DNA of 64,000 nt, from contig KZ627156.1 in NCBI GenBank assembly GCA_002917775.1, positions 722,088 through 786,087 of the forward strand, given 5' to 3'. The notes below the pieces were generated by a model, which saw only the letters and a list, made by a program, of their open reading frames with translations, did no database searches and had not been told where the DNA came from. Both the position numbers and the translations under genes were made by a program. Of this stretch, positions 10,937 through 22,198 are shown piece after piece (the stretch's first letter is position 1; each line of letters begins with the position of its first letter). This DNA is from Glaciozyma antarctica PI12. Its lineage: Eukaryota; Basidiomycota; Microbotryomycetes; Kriegeriales; Camptobasidiaceae.

Positions 10937-13900
10937 TCAATCCTCCTCCCCCTCCACCGGCTCATACTCGACCCTCTCCCTCCCCTTCCACACCTTCCAC
11001 CCCATCGCGCCCATCGCCACCACTCCCAGCACCCCCAATCCCACGACGACCACAATCCACCCCCACCTCCTAAACCACCCAGGCTCGTACGGCAACAGCA
11101 CGCTATCAATCGTCAACACCCCTCCTCCGCCCGCAAGCCTCATCTCCCCTTCCCCTCCCAGCGAATCCGGCGTCCCCCGTTCGACGGGGACGAACCAAGG
11201 TGTCGCCCTTCCGTACCCAACCACCCTCGCCGAATCGCTAGCGCCATTCGTCCCTCTAGCACTCTTGATCCCAACGACCCACCCCTCCTCTCCCCACCTC
11301 CTAAACGCCAGAGTCCCATACCGACTCTCCCCTCCCTCTCTCGCGTCCAATAACGTCAAATACGTAATCTCATCGACGAGCGGCAGCGGATGGCCGTCCG
11401 AGGAGAGAGGGGCGAAAGCGTCGGTAGGGATGATGTGCAGCTTGACGAGGGAGGAGAGGGCGCGAGAGTCGGAGAGGTAGTACGTGAGGTTGAGGCGGGA
11501 GAGAGCGCGGTCGGTAGGGCAGAGAACGGTGTAAGCTCTGTCGGTGCGCTTCCGACGACCGAAATCGGAGGAGAAGGAAGGGGGAGGGGATTTCCCTTCA
11601 AGGACCCAGGTCATGTTGGCGGCGCGAATGAGGTCGGCAAACGTAGTCGATTTGGCGCCTTGGAGGAGTTTCGCAACGCCAATGTTCATCGAAGGCGGGA
11701 GTTCGACCTGGTCGATAATGTGGACGACGCCGGTAGAGGTGAGGATATCTCCCTCGATGAGCCTGGCGTCCCTCGTCTCTCCGTTCGCGGGGTGTCCTCC
11801 GATCGTCGGGCCGTGAATAGCGAGCGTCGAGTTGGACGACTCGCGCTCGACGTAGATCTCTGCGCCGTCGAGAGTCGGGTACCGCAGGGCTCCACCGATG
11901 GGGAATTCATCGAGGTAGACGATCTCGGCGATCGCGTGGTACCGAATGAGGGAGCGGAGTTCGTCCCGAGCGGTCGGGAGGAGGAGGTACGACATGACGA
12001 GGCCGAGGGAGGTGAAGGCGGGGTTGTGAGGGATGAGGTAGGTGATGGCGGGAGATCGGGAGAGGGTCTTGTCGAGCGAGGCGGCGTAGACGGCGGCGAC
12101 AAAGGTCGAGAGTCGGAGGTCTGAGACGGCGGTGGTGACGACGGAGGACGGGGGTTCGAGGACGGAGGCGAGGAGGTAGATGATCGAGTCGCCGACTTGG
12201 ACTGCAGAGCCCTCGTCAGCTCGCTGCTCTCCCTCGGAATAGGAAAGGACTCACCAGGATCCGCAAGCACACTCGCTCCTCCAAACCCAACCACGCCCGA
12301 CTTCCTATCCGGCACCCCCTTCTCGCTAGCTCCCACCCATCCCCACCCCCTCTCAACCTTCTCCGCCTCATGCACGCTCACCGCCAATTTCTGCCTCGCG
12401 CCCTTCAAATTCGGCCCCCTCAACTCCGTCCCGACCAGCATCCCATCCTCCAACTCCTCCGTCGTCCATTTGCCACTGACAATGTGGTACTCAAGCACCT
12501 CCTTGAGCGCCTGACTCCCGAGTGGCGGTAGAGTCTTTCTCCGGCCTTCGCTAGCAAGTACGTCGTCCCGAGGGGCTAAGATCGTGTAGGATGTAGAGGA
12601 GAGGGAGGAGGGAGAGCCGGAGGGGATTTGAACGTAGTGCGAGAGGTTAACGGAGCGGAGGAGGGAGACGAATTGGGTTGCGTTGAGAGCAATGAGATAC
12701 TTTTCGGCGGTAAGTTGGAGAGAGCCGGAGGGGAGGAGGAGGGAGGGGACGGTGTGGAGGACTCCGTTCGAGGCGAGGATGTCGCCCTCTTCGATCGAGG
12801 TGCCGTTGACGAGCAATCCGCCATTCTCGCCTGCGGTGACGGTGAGAGATCCGCCAAGGATGGTAGGGACTGTGAGTGGGGCATTAGTGGTGATTCAAGC
12901 GGACAGGCAGGAGCAACGCACTGGTCGTTCCGTCGTCCTTCCCGAGCAGGCGCCTCAAGTACCCCACCTTGCCTGATCCGGTTCCATTTCTTGACGTGCC
13001 GTCGCCGAGGATCTCAGTCATGTCCATCTCGGCGAATCCAGAGCGCAAGTATCGCCTGCGATGTCGAAAGAGTGAGCACGTGCTCTTGGTACTGCTGGAA
13101 TGAGACGACGTACAGCTCGAGGTCGGAGAGAGCGTTCCAGGCTTGGTTCGTGGGAGCGAATATCGTCGTGTGCGCTGCAGTACTGATGTAGTCCAGCAGC
13201 ACAGGCGGAAGGAGGGATGCGAGGGTCGACAGCGAGGGGTTCGTTCGAATGTGCTTCGCTGTGTTCGTAACCGCATCAGCTCCTCCCCACTCCGCGGGCC
13301 GCACAAGAACTCACCAAGATCCACCGGCTTCTGCAGCACTCCCTCAAGACTGAGCATCGCCCCATTCTTCGCAAACTGCAAGCTCCCCTCGACGACCCTC
13401 GCTCCTCCCTCACCCTTCCAGTCTCCTCCCACCCAGATCCCCTTTTCGCCCTTGATCGCCGCGTCCTTCCTCACGATCCTCACACGCTGTCCCTCTCCGC
13501 GCAGTAGTCCTTCCTCTGAGGACGGCGCATCGGGGTCGGGGTCGTCAGGAGGCGTGCCGGGGAGAGTGGGGGGAGCGGGGAAGGTGGAGTTGTAAGGCGT
13601 TAGGGAGGGGTAGTAGAGGGTTTGTTGGAGAGTAGGCGAGTTGAGAGGAAGAGGGGAGGAGAAAGACGAGTTGGTGGAGTTGGAGGGGGCGGGGAAGAGG
13701 GTGTAGTTGAGGAGGTGGTACAGGAGCGAGTCCCGCAATGCGAGCTGGAGGTTGTCGTGCGGCGGTCTGCGCAAGTCCTCGTAGCTCCCCTCGTCGTCGT
13801 CTCCCTCGTCGGCCGCTCCATCGGATCCAGCAGCGAAGGACCAGATTGCGTCCTCCTCGAGGACCCCCCTCTCCTTCTCCCGGTCGCGTTCGGCGCGGAT

Positions 13901-14132
13901 GGCGTCGTCGGTTGGTGCGAAGAAGGTTGAGCCATTGAGTCGGTTCAGGAGAGGGATTAGGCGAGCTCGTTGGAAGGCTGATAGCGAGTGCTGAGTGCTG
14001 AGGAGATGCGGAGAGGAGGTCGACGAGGGAGATGCTGACATCGTTGTTGGGGAGGGATAGGGGGACTTGGGCTGACTGAGCTGATACTGTCAGGCTCAGG
14101 AGGAGTCCTGCTAGTCTCCAGTGGAGAATCAT
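10937..14132 (-). CDS. Multi-FAS1 (fasciclin) type I membrane protein, frame disrupted
   Basis: Large cell-surface or vacuolar adhesion-type protein. The ATG at 14132 gives a signal peptide (MILHWRLAGLLLSLTVSAQSAQ) followed by ISLVDLLSASPQHS, the start of a first FAS1 domain. A 7-bp tandem duplication (13986-13999) then shifts the frame; the FAS1 domain continues in the next frame with LIPLLNRLNGSTFFAPTDDAI. Further FAS1 modules show TIFAPTNQAWNAL, SYTILAPRDDVL, TYLIPHNPAFTSLGL and YTVLCPTDRALSRL, with H-x2 motifs such as LEYHIVSG and LVKLHIIP and many Asn-x-Ser/Thr sites. One transmembrane helix (GWIVVVVGLGVLGVVAMGAM) and a short acidic tail end the protein. Resembles fungal FAS1 proteins of the YLR001C/Mug57 kind. 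If the duplication is real, the secreted form is not made unless translation starts at the internal ATG near 14041, which lacks a signal peptide. Confidence 0.82.
13986..13999. repeat. 7-bp tandem duplication causing a frameshift
   Basis: GAGTGCT occurs twice in direct succession on the plus strand. On the coding (minus) strand one copy too many places the signal peptide and the FAS1 core in different frames; a single copy would join them without a gap. Confidence 0.8.
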
Positions 14133-14474
14133 CTACTCAAAGTCGAGTTGGTTGGATGGGGCACGAGGGAGTCGCTCGACCGGGCCAAGTCTGTAAATTT
14201 AAATTTCACTTTGTTATCCCTTCTTAAGTCCACCAGAAATTAATTAAATTTCGGTCATTGCACCTTCGCGCCGCAGCTCGCGACTGACTTCGCCTCTTGA
14301 CTCTTCGCCCTGTTCTTCGCCCTTTGACTCTCGCACCACCTCTCCAAGCTCCACTCTCCTCCAGCTCAGCACCTCCGCCCCAGCAGCACTCCACTACAGC
14401 TCGAGTCCATCGTTAACCCCGAAGTCACCAACACCGACCACGTTCTCCCCCAACAGCTGCGACCACCTCTCCTC
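14133..14474. promoter_or_regulatory. Divergent promoter, FAS1 gene / unknown gene B
   Basis: 342 bp between divergent starts. It contains an AT-rich island at about 14195-14256 (runs such as AAATTTAAATTT and TTAATTAAATTT), conspicuous in this GC-rich DNA and suited to be a nucleosome-depleted core promoter. Confidence 0.5.
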
Positions 14475-15225
14475 ATGGGATACCCCTTCGCCTCGTCCTT
14501 CCCAAGCACCAAAGCAACCTCCCAGTTCACTTCCCTTCCTTCCCTCGCCACCCTCACCTCCTGTACGTTCACACCTTCTCAAAACGACCCCTGATAACCA
14601 GCTGACCCCACGTTCCTCAGTCTTCCTCCAAAACGTGTCGAGCATGAAGAGCTCGTCGTCGCCCGCTCCTTCCGAAGACGAACTCTACGACACCTCATTC
14701 CTGATGGACGACCTCCCGCCCTTCTCGTCGTCATCCGACAGGCGAGGGTCGTATTCGAGCTCCTCTTCCTCGGAGGACGGTCTCGCCACTCCACCTCCGT
14801 TCAAGCCGACCGACGCGGCGCCCAACCCCTCGCACCAAAAGCAGCTTCAGGCCGCACAACCCTCCGAGCACGACCTAGACGACTGGGCTCCAGAACTCCT
14901 CGTCCTACCCCCTTCCCGCCTTCCCACCCACCCTCCTCCCTCGCAACCTCTCCCTCCACTCCCCACCACGACCTCGCGGCCCAAGCCTCGCTCCAAGTCC
15001 AAGGTATCTGCGAACCGCCCGTCGCGCGAGGAGGAGGAAAGTCGTCGTGGACGGTCTCGCTGGCCGAGGCTACTCTGGAGGAGCGAGGTGGACCCTACGT
15101 CGTTGGAGGTGTTGGAAAAGTATCATGAGCGGGCGGTTGGGGGTCCGTTGCCGGTGTTGGAGAGGGACAGGGGGGAGAGGGGAGTGAAGGAGTGGAGCGA
15201 TAGGATGGAGAGGGCGGGGTTGTAG
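14475..15225 (+). CDS. Unknown protein, family member B
   Basis: Two-exon gene I do not recognise. Exon 1 (14475-14562) starts MGYPFASSFPSTK; intron 14563-14620 (GTACGT, branch CTGAC, CTCAG) joins in phase to FFLQNVSSMK. The N-terminal part is Ser/Pro-rich with acidic patches (EDELYDTSFLMDDLPPF), likely disordered. A basic stretch (KPRSKSK) precedes the conserved end: RRGRSR-W-PR-L-LWRSE-V-D, LEVLEKYHER, and W-S-D-R-M-E-R-A-G-L at the terminus. This block matches the end of the protein at 1874-2581. Length about 227 residues. Two loci keeping only this C-terminal block, with unrelated N-termini, suggest it is the working part, perhaps a peptide that docks on a partner. Confidence 0.65.
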
Positions 15226-16891
15226 GCGAGCGAGCGACCGGGGGAGGGAGGGTGTGTGAGATCGTTTCGTTGGAGGAGAGCTTTGGCAGTACCCCTTGTA
15301 GATTCATCAGCAGGTGTAGCAAAATACGAACACCTCTTCCTCAGGATCCTCGCGGCGTGTGCTCTCTCCTGCCTGCTCTCTCTGCTCTTCCTCTTCGCTC
15401 TCCCTCCCCACTTGGCCTACTCTCGCTTTGACGTACTCCACTCGCTTCGACCCTCTCCCTACTCCTTCTTGTGCGAAGAAACCACGCGCCCAGGGTCCCT
15501 CCTCTCGTCTCCTCTATTCGAGGGTGGACCCTCTCGCATTGATCCCTCCGAAGCTTCTGCACGCGTCCGCGGAAGTCTCCTACGGTTCTTTCGGTTGCAT
15601 CTCGGTGTTGTCGAGATCCGTCGAGGTGACGCCGCTGCGACTGGTCGCATCGGTTGCTGCTGGACGGGGTGGTCCGGTCGGAGTGGCTTGTTCATTTGAG
15701 AGTGCCCCTGGAGAGCCCGTGTTGAGGGAGTTGAAACTGTTTGGTGGGCTGAGATTTTGGGAACGAAGGAGAAGGCGACGGGAGAGCAGCGAGGAGCGAG
15801 CAAGGCGTGAGCGAGATGAGGTACTGCCAAACCTCGAGTCTTTCCTTCTCTCGACCAATACTTGTTCCAGTGCCGATTCTTCTGAGAGAAACTTGTCCCG
15901 GGTTTCCCAGCCTGAACACGAGCGCAAGCCAGCGCGCGGGATCGCGACGTTGAGAGCGACGTTGGGCGCTCTCGCTCCCTTCTCTCAACGATCGCTAGAG
16001 TAGGGGACGACAAAGCCAAAGCTGTGGAGAGGCGAGGGACTCCTTTACCGAGTCCTGCGATACTTGACAAGATATTCTGGGCCTGGGTGATGGAAGAACA
16101 GGGGTACAGCCGCTGAAGCGAGATTTGACCTTTCTTGCGAAACTCGCCCAGCTCTTCTTTGAAGGTCCTTGTCGAGTTCACCTTTCTCTAAAGCGCTTGT
16201 GTGGTCTTCAGTTGTTAAGCTGGCCACGGAATGTGTCCCACAGAGAACAGAGGTAGGTGAGCACGTCGAGGAGCCGACTTCGCGACCGTCTTCGTTCCCG
16301 TCTCCTCTCCGACTGACTATGGAGCAAGGGCTCGCATTAATACTGGGACGCAGTACTATACTATCCAGCAACACCTCACACACCGCATCTCCCCCCAGCC
16401 CTTGTCCAAACCAAGCACGACAACGCAAAACGCTCTCGCTGCCTTGAAGCTGCCCTTCACCTCCCTCTCCTCATATCCCTGAATGCTCACATCATCAGTC
16501 GAGCTCCCCCGTTCACACAGCGCAGTTAGGCAGGTCGAATCCTCCTCCTCCGAGCACAGCTTTCGCACTTCGCCTTCTCCTTCGCATCCCTCCTCCTGCT
16601 TCACTTCCTTCTCGCTCACTCGCAGTCGCCACTCCTTCCGCGCTATTCTCGGTGTGTTGAACAGCAAATACCCGCCGTAGCAACGGCGGCACGGCACTCA
16701 GTCGACCGCAGGCTGGTACCGCGCTCCGAGTGGACCCTGCTCTCTCCTCTCGCTGCTCATCTCCGCGCGAAGGGGAAAAAGAATGCACTGCTATTCGATG
16801 GTACAACCACACGTCGTACCCCAAAACTCAACAAACAACCTCCCAAGCCGCCTCACGCCACGAAACGCCCGCCCCCTCGGCCACGCACTCG
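15226..16891. other. Long stretch without a supported gene
   Basis: 1.67 kb between the unknown gene B and the GRF gene. Several open frames exist on both strands (for example 15359-16003 plus and 15459-16181 minus), but none shows a family motif, convincing introns or strongly C/G-biased third positions. The minus frame starting near 16181 (MNSTRTFKEELGEFRKKG) is the most protein-like. No tRNA-like or repeat structure was noticed. Confidence 0.4.
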
Positions 16892-17811
16892 CTAACTCGA
16901 GCGGCCCCTCAGCTCCTCGTTCTCCTCCTCAAGATCCCTGCACGATCGCAATTATCAGCTGTCGCCCCTCCCACGCAAGCAAGCACGAACTCACCTAACC
17001 CTCTCCCTCAACGCGGCAATCTCCCCCTTGGCCTTCTCGAGCGCAGTCTTGACCACCTCCTTCCCCTTCCTCTCCCCGACCAACTGCCTCTCCGTCCTCA
17101 CCGCCACCTTCTGCGCCTCCCACATCGCCTCCACCGCCGCAGCGATAGCGCTCGAAAGGTCTGTTCCGCCGGGCGTCGTCGGAGAGCCGTGCGAAGTGGA
17201 GGGCGTGGCGAAGGCTTTTGGGGCGGAGAAGAGGTTGGCTTGAAGCTTGTGGAAGGGGGAGTCGGGATCGGCATGGATGGATTCGAATTCGGAGCGAGGG
17301 GGAGTCGAGGGCTTCGCATTTCCGGGCTCCGAGAACGTGTGAGCCTTGTTGCGCTTCGTAGGCGAGACGAGGGGCGTCTGGAGGCCCGAGTCGTCGATCT
17401 CCTCGTCGTCGCTTTCCGTTAGGTCGATCGAGCGCTTCTGGGACTTGGAGGAGCCCCATGGCGCCACCTTGCGCTGGGGAGTCGAGGGTGGGGCGCGCTG
17501 CGTCGTCCTGCCACACTGTGGGGGCAAGGTCAGCTCGTCTCAGAGAGCAATGGGGAGGCCGTGCACGTACTGAAGAAGCTACACTTCTTCTTGTCGTCGC
17601 TCCGGTCACACTTGTAGAAGTGTCTCCCGACGTTCGGCCCTTCCTTCTTTACCGTGAGGAAGATCGCAGGCTTGCGGCAGTTGCAAAGGACCTTGATGGC
17701 GAGCTGTCAGCGGCGATCCACGGGCAAGGAAAGAAGGCGACTCACCTCTCCATCTGGGCCAAAGTTCTTCTGAGCAGTCTGGGAGCCGCGCTGAGTGTAC
17801 GAATGGGACAT
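16892..17811 (-). CDS. GRF-type zinc-finger protein with C-terminal coiled coil
   Basis: The ATG at 17811 starts MSHSYTQRGSQTAQKNFGPDGE. The next exon encodes a GRF zinc finger: CNCRKPAIFLTVKKEG, GRHFYKC, then KKCSFF, giving the CxC...C...C ligand set that binds single-stranded nucleic acid in topoisomerase III and NEIL3-type proteins. The third exon carries a nuclear-type basic/acidic linker (QKRSIDLTESDDEEIDD), Ser/Thr-Pro sites, and a helical region AAAVEAMWEAQKVAVRTERQL to ALRERVRDLEEENEELRGRSS, likely a coiled coil. About 245 residues. Oddity: the frame entering from exon 2 gives the expected FFMWQDD end of the GRF fold, but the obviously coding frame downstream is offset, so an indel or unusual splice lies near 17500-17530. 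Possible role in DNA repair or RNA binding, by family only. Confidence 0.7.
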
Positions 17812-18055
17812 CGGGGGCGAGGCGATAGAGGGTTGGCGGTCAGGGGTTGGCGGTCAGGGGTTGGCGAAGGGAGGCCGGGTCGATGGGGAGCAAGTGGCTG
17901 GGCGACGGCAGGTGGCAGCGGGGCAACCAAATAGGCTCCTCCAAAGCAAGAGGAGAAGTTGAGTTGAAAGCGGGGGTGTGGCCGGCGGAAGAGAGGTGAC
18001 TCGCTCACGCGCCCTTGCCCTTCGACCACTCCCTCGCCCGCTCAAATCAGACGCC
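17812..18055. promoter_or_regulatory. Divergent promoter, GRF gene / TCF25 gene
   Basis: 244 bp between divergent starts. It contains three near-identical copies of GGTTGGCG(GTCAGG) at about 17833-17866, a small direct repeat of unknown meaning. Confidence 0.4.
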
Positions 18056-20768
18056 ATGCCACCCCGTCTAAACAAGCGCCAACTACGTGAACAAGAGGAG
18101 CTTGCCGAGCTCGAAGCCTACAGAGCAGCTGCCGCGCCGCCTTCCGACTCCGAAGACGACGAGGAGGATGCTGCGCCGACAACCGGTCGTGGAGGAGCTA
18201 AGCAGGAGCTAAGCAGTGCCTTTGGAGCTGTGCGTTATTCTATCTGCGAGGGAAGGAGAAGGTAGCTGACAGCGCCGGTCTAGTTGCATCTTGGGGAGCA
18301 TGAGGAGGATAGCGACGAGGAGGCGGTAGCGACCTGACGGTCGTGGCCAAGGTGGGTAGGCTCCCCTACGCTCAGAGCACAGCTCACTCTCCCTTGCCAG
18401 TCTCAGAAATCGAAGAAGAAGAAGAAGAAGCCCAAGGGAGTCGACTCTGCCATCGCCACTCCCTCCTCTCTCCCCAGCACACCGTCGTCCAAGAAGTCCA
18501 AGGCGCAAGGAACGGATTATCCTCGAGTGGATCCGGAGATGGATGAGATTGATCGGGCACTGGCGGAGTTGGCAGCGAAGGCAGGACCGGGTGCGGAGGG
18601 AGGAGCTGCTTCGGCGACCCAGGGACCTAGCACGCGACTGGAGCCCAAGTGGCAGGCGGTCAAGGACGTTTATGCGTTCGATCCCAAGTTCCTCGACGCG
18701 GACGCGGAGCTACGGCGAATGTTCGGAAGCAAGGTCGTGAGTTGCTCTGCTGCTCGCTACCGTTCTCCCCTCCCTGCTGACCACATTCTCACCGCCTACA
18801 GATCAGTGCAACTCCCAACGCTCCTCGATCAGGTCATCACGCACGATTCGCCAACAACCCTCATCATTCGACCTCCATTCGCCGCACCGCATCCTACCTC
18901 GCCTCTCCCGAACCTGGGTGGCACCCTCCTGGCGGCGTCCTCTCCGTCACGCGCTACGCTGGAGCCGAGTCACGATCTGATGCTGGAGATTGGTGGACGT
19001 ATCAGCATTCGCGCCAGTACCGAGAGGCGCAGCTTGGGGTGAGCTGATGTCGGTGTCCTCGCTCGTGCGCTTGTTGCTAATTCTTCGCTGCCAGTTCCTC
19101 GAAGTACTTCAGCAGGCTGATGGTAACCGGCTATACAACGTGCTTGAGGGGAACCCTTACCACATCGACACGCTCATGCAGCTCAGCGAAATGATGGTCC
19201 AGCAAGGCGATCTCGGTGCGCCCGCTCCTCGTGCTGCACCTTCGTGCAATAGTACTGACGATGACCTCGCTTCGCAACAGGCGCCTCGTCTACCCACCTT
19301 TCCAAAGCCCTTTACGCCCTCTCAGCTCCCCTCCCTCCCTCCTTCCCCTCTGGATCCTTCCGCCTTCCGTACTCGCAAATCGAGAATCGCGCTTTCTTCC
19401 TCGGCGTCGCTCGAAAGGTCTCGATTCTCGTCAAACGCGGGACATGGCGAACGGCGTGCGAATGGTCGAAGATTGCGCTCGGAGTCGGTGGAGGAGCGGA
19501 TCCTGTAGGGATGCTTGTGTTGTGCGTTCTCCCTCTCGCTCGTTCTGAACTGATAATGCTGACGGCACCATTCGCAGCATCGACTTTCTCGCACCGAAGG
19601 CGAAGCAGAACAGCTGGTTCCTCTCGATGCTCGACGCTCTTTCAACTGCATACCCCGACATGCGGATCGAGAGCTATCCCGGGCTCGCTTACGCAAAGGC
19701 CCTGTGCCTGCGAGGGCTGCGAGGGCTAGGCATTGGAGGTGAGTTCAGCCACTGGAGTATCCTGCGCTTGTACTGACTTGACTCGCTCTAGGACGACACG
19801 AAGAGCACAGCAGCCCTGCGGAGTGCCATCTTGCGCTTCCCGATGGTCGTGCCCCTTCTCTTCGCCTCGCTGGGCGGCAACGTCCCTCCCAAGCTCCTTA
19901 GCCATCGTCGGGCTCAGCTCGAAGGCAGCTTCAGGTACATTCTCCTCTTCTCTCACCTGAACGCCTGCTAAAAGTACCTTTCTCCCGCCGCAGCACTCAA
20001 CCGTCGTACCTCCTCGAACTCTTCTCCCAACTCTACGTCGTCCGCTCGGCGCCGCTATGGAAGGAACCTCCCATCTTCGCCTGGCTCCAGAAGACCGTCG
20101 TAGCCGCTGCACCCTCTCTGGACGACAGCTCGCTCGAGGACGTCCGAACTGGCGAGCGTCTCTGGGCTCACGGTCCCTGGCCCGCAGGCCTCGCTCCCTC
20201 CGGCGTGATCCGCGCCGCCTACATCTCCGGTTCGTCTCTCTCCCCCTCTCTCACGAGCTAAGCTCACGTCCTCTTCATAGAAATTCCCTCGGTCCGCCCT
20301 TACCTCCCTCCCTCGACCCTCTCGGGCACTTCCTACTCGTACGATCCCCTCCCCCCACCCCCTCCAGCAACATTCTACAACGACGCCTACTTCGCTCCGC
20401 TGTACTCGAACGGCGGCTCTCGACACGCTGGCGCGCGCGGCGTTCGCGCACAGCAGGTGCCGGACGCAGGTGCCGCAGCGATGGTGCGGAACCAGCTTGC
20501 TGCGCTGTTGGGGTTCGGGAACGGTGGAGCGCAGGTGGAGCTTAATCCTGAATTGAGGGAGGAGTTGATGGCGGAGTTGGAGGCGATGACGAGGGAGGCG
20601 AGAGGGGATGGTCCGCCTGGAGGATTCCCTGGGGGAGGGGAGGATTCGGAAGGGGAGTATGAGGATGGAGAGGAAGGGGAGGAGCCGACGGCGCGGGAGG
20701 CGCAGAACTTTTTGGGGAGATTGGCGGCGTTGATGCGGGGTGGAGGGGGAGCGCAGGCTGAGGGGTAG
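18056..20768 (+). CDS. RQC1: TCF25/Rqc1 family, ribosome quality control factor
   Basis: Rqc1/TCF25 works with Ltn1 and Rqc2 on stalled 60S subunits and helps ubiquitin-tag nascent chains. The N-terminus MPPRLNKRQLREQEELAELEA, an acidic stretch (SDSEDDEED) and a Lys run (KSKKKKKKPKG) match the basic/acidic N-terminal half of the family. After FDPKFLDADAELRRMFGSKV the conserved core appears: DWWTYQHSRQYREAQLGFLE, YHIDTLMQLSEMMVQQGD, AFFLGVARKVSILVKRGTWRTACEWSK, with TPR-like helices to RIESYPGLAYAKALCLR. The C-terminal part contains YDPLPPPPPATFYNDAYF and an acidic tail. About eight exons; introns near 18245-18283, 18353-18402, 18737-18801, 19038-19094, 19215-19280, 19520-19579, 19739-19791, 19935-19993 and 20232-20279. 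Confidence 0.87.
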
Positions 20769-20849
20769 ACATTAACGAGCGATTGGTTTCGTACCGACAA
20801 CACTAAAACGATGATACAAATCTGCTGGGCCTGCTGCTGCTCTACGCCT

Positions 20850-22198
20850 CTAATCCGTCAAGACCACCGAGACCCAATGATCCAGCTCCTCCTTCGTCCT
20901 TCCTCCCTCCCTCCCTCTCTCACTTCGTCTCCGCAAGCTCTCCCACCAGCTCCGCAAGACACTCCTCGTCTTCCTCTGCGCCTCCGCCTCCACGCGTCGC
21001 TCGATGGGACCGAATGGGTCGCCGTACATTCCGGAATAGCGCCCGCCGCCTAGCCAGCGGGTGGGGATGACCATTGAGACGGGACGGACGCGGTAGGGTC
21101 GCTCGCGAGGAGTTCCAGGTGCGGGGAGGTGGGCTGCGTAGTGCGGAGTCAGTGTATGGGGCTTGAGAAGCACCGAAGGGACGAACCGAGGTCGTGGGTG
21201 AAGAGAGTCGTATCCGACGTGCGCGAGTGGACGGTGGAGAGGGGAGTGTGGGCGTACATAGAATGCCGACGAAAGGGAAGGTGTTGAGCGGTTGGGGGTG
21301 GGCGATCGTATGCTGCTGTGAGGAGGGAGGAGGCGAGGAACTGGAGTGGAGAGGTCTCGGGACTGGGGTAGTCGTGTCGGATCCACTCTTCCTCTCCATC
21401 TTCGTCGTAAAGCAACAACTCCTCCTCGCTTTCGTCGTCGCTGCCGTCCTGCGAGTCCTCCTCAAACAATCCTGCGCCTCCATCGTCCTTTACAAAGCGC
21501 GACGGAAGGAGGTTGCGCTGTCGCGATGCTGGTCGAAAGCCTGACGAAGGCGGGGTTGGACAAGTTTCGATGAGGTCTGGACTGGGGTTATGTTGCTGAC
21601 GCTCGACGGCAGAGAGGCGCAGGTGGTTCTTTCTGGGAGGCGTCAGAGGGGTCGGAGTGGGGATGCGGGAGGAGGTCGCGTCGGTCAGCGAGGAGGTGGC
21701 GGAGGAATGGTGATAGTAGGAGGAATTGGGGAGGTTCGAGAGAGAGGGCGAGTGGAATGGCCACGGAGGTTGTAGGTCGGAGGAGGGGATTTGGGACTTG
21801 GTGGCGTAGGTCGATGCCGGCCTGCTCGAAGCTGGTTCGTCCAGGTGCGAGGTCGTTGGCGCGTCGAGACGTGAGGTCGAACCGCCAGAGTCCTTCCCCT
21901 CCTTCCCGCCACCGTCTCCTTCCACCAATAGCTCTCCCTCTGCCGCAACCTCCCGTTCCAAGTCGGCGCTCCCAACTCCCCTGTTGTGCCGTCGCGCCTG
22001 ATGAATTGAGCGCGCCCTCTCGGAGCTGATCCCTTGCTCCGAGCTGATTCCGCGTTCCGAATGAAGGAGAGGGCGGAGGAGATTGCTCAAGTCCGTGAAG
22101 GGCTGCCAGGACGCGTTAGTTCGAAGGAATGCATCTTGTTCGACGCGTCCGGGAAGACTCACGCGAGCCAGTGTCTGCACGATCGTGCTAAACGGCAT
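20850..22198 (-). CDS. Unknown Ser/Pro-rich protein with conserved-looking ends
   Basis: Not recognised. The best start is the ATG at 22198 (MPFSTIVQTLAR), spliced to PFTDLSNLLRPLLHSERG. A long low-complexity middle rich in Ser, Pro and acidic runs (DDESEEELLLYDEDGEEEWI) follows. A 54-nt intron (GTTCGT, branch CTGAC, CGCAG, about 21185-21132) joins TTLFTHDL to AHLPAPGTPRERPYRVRPVSMVIP. The C-terminus GRYSGMYGDPFGPIERR and RSVLRSWWESLRRR looks structured and could be the functional part. Introns restore the frame, which supports a real gene. Possible regulator or scaffold; no function is offered. Confidence 0.55.

Noticed and set aside
15359-16181. Overlapping frames on both strands as genes
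   Set aside because: No domain, no reliable introns and poor third-position bias. Not enough support for a gene on either strand.
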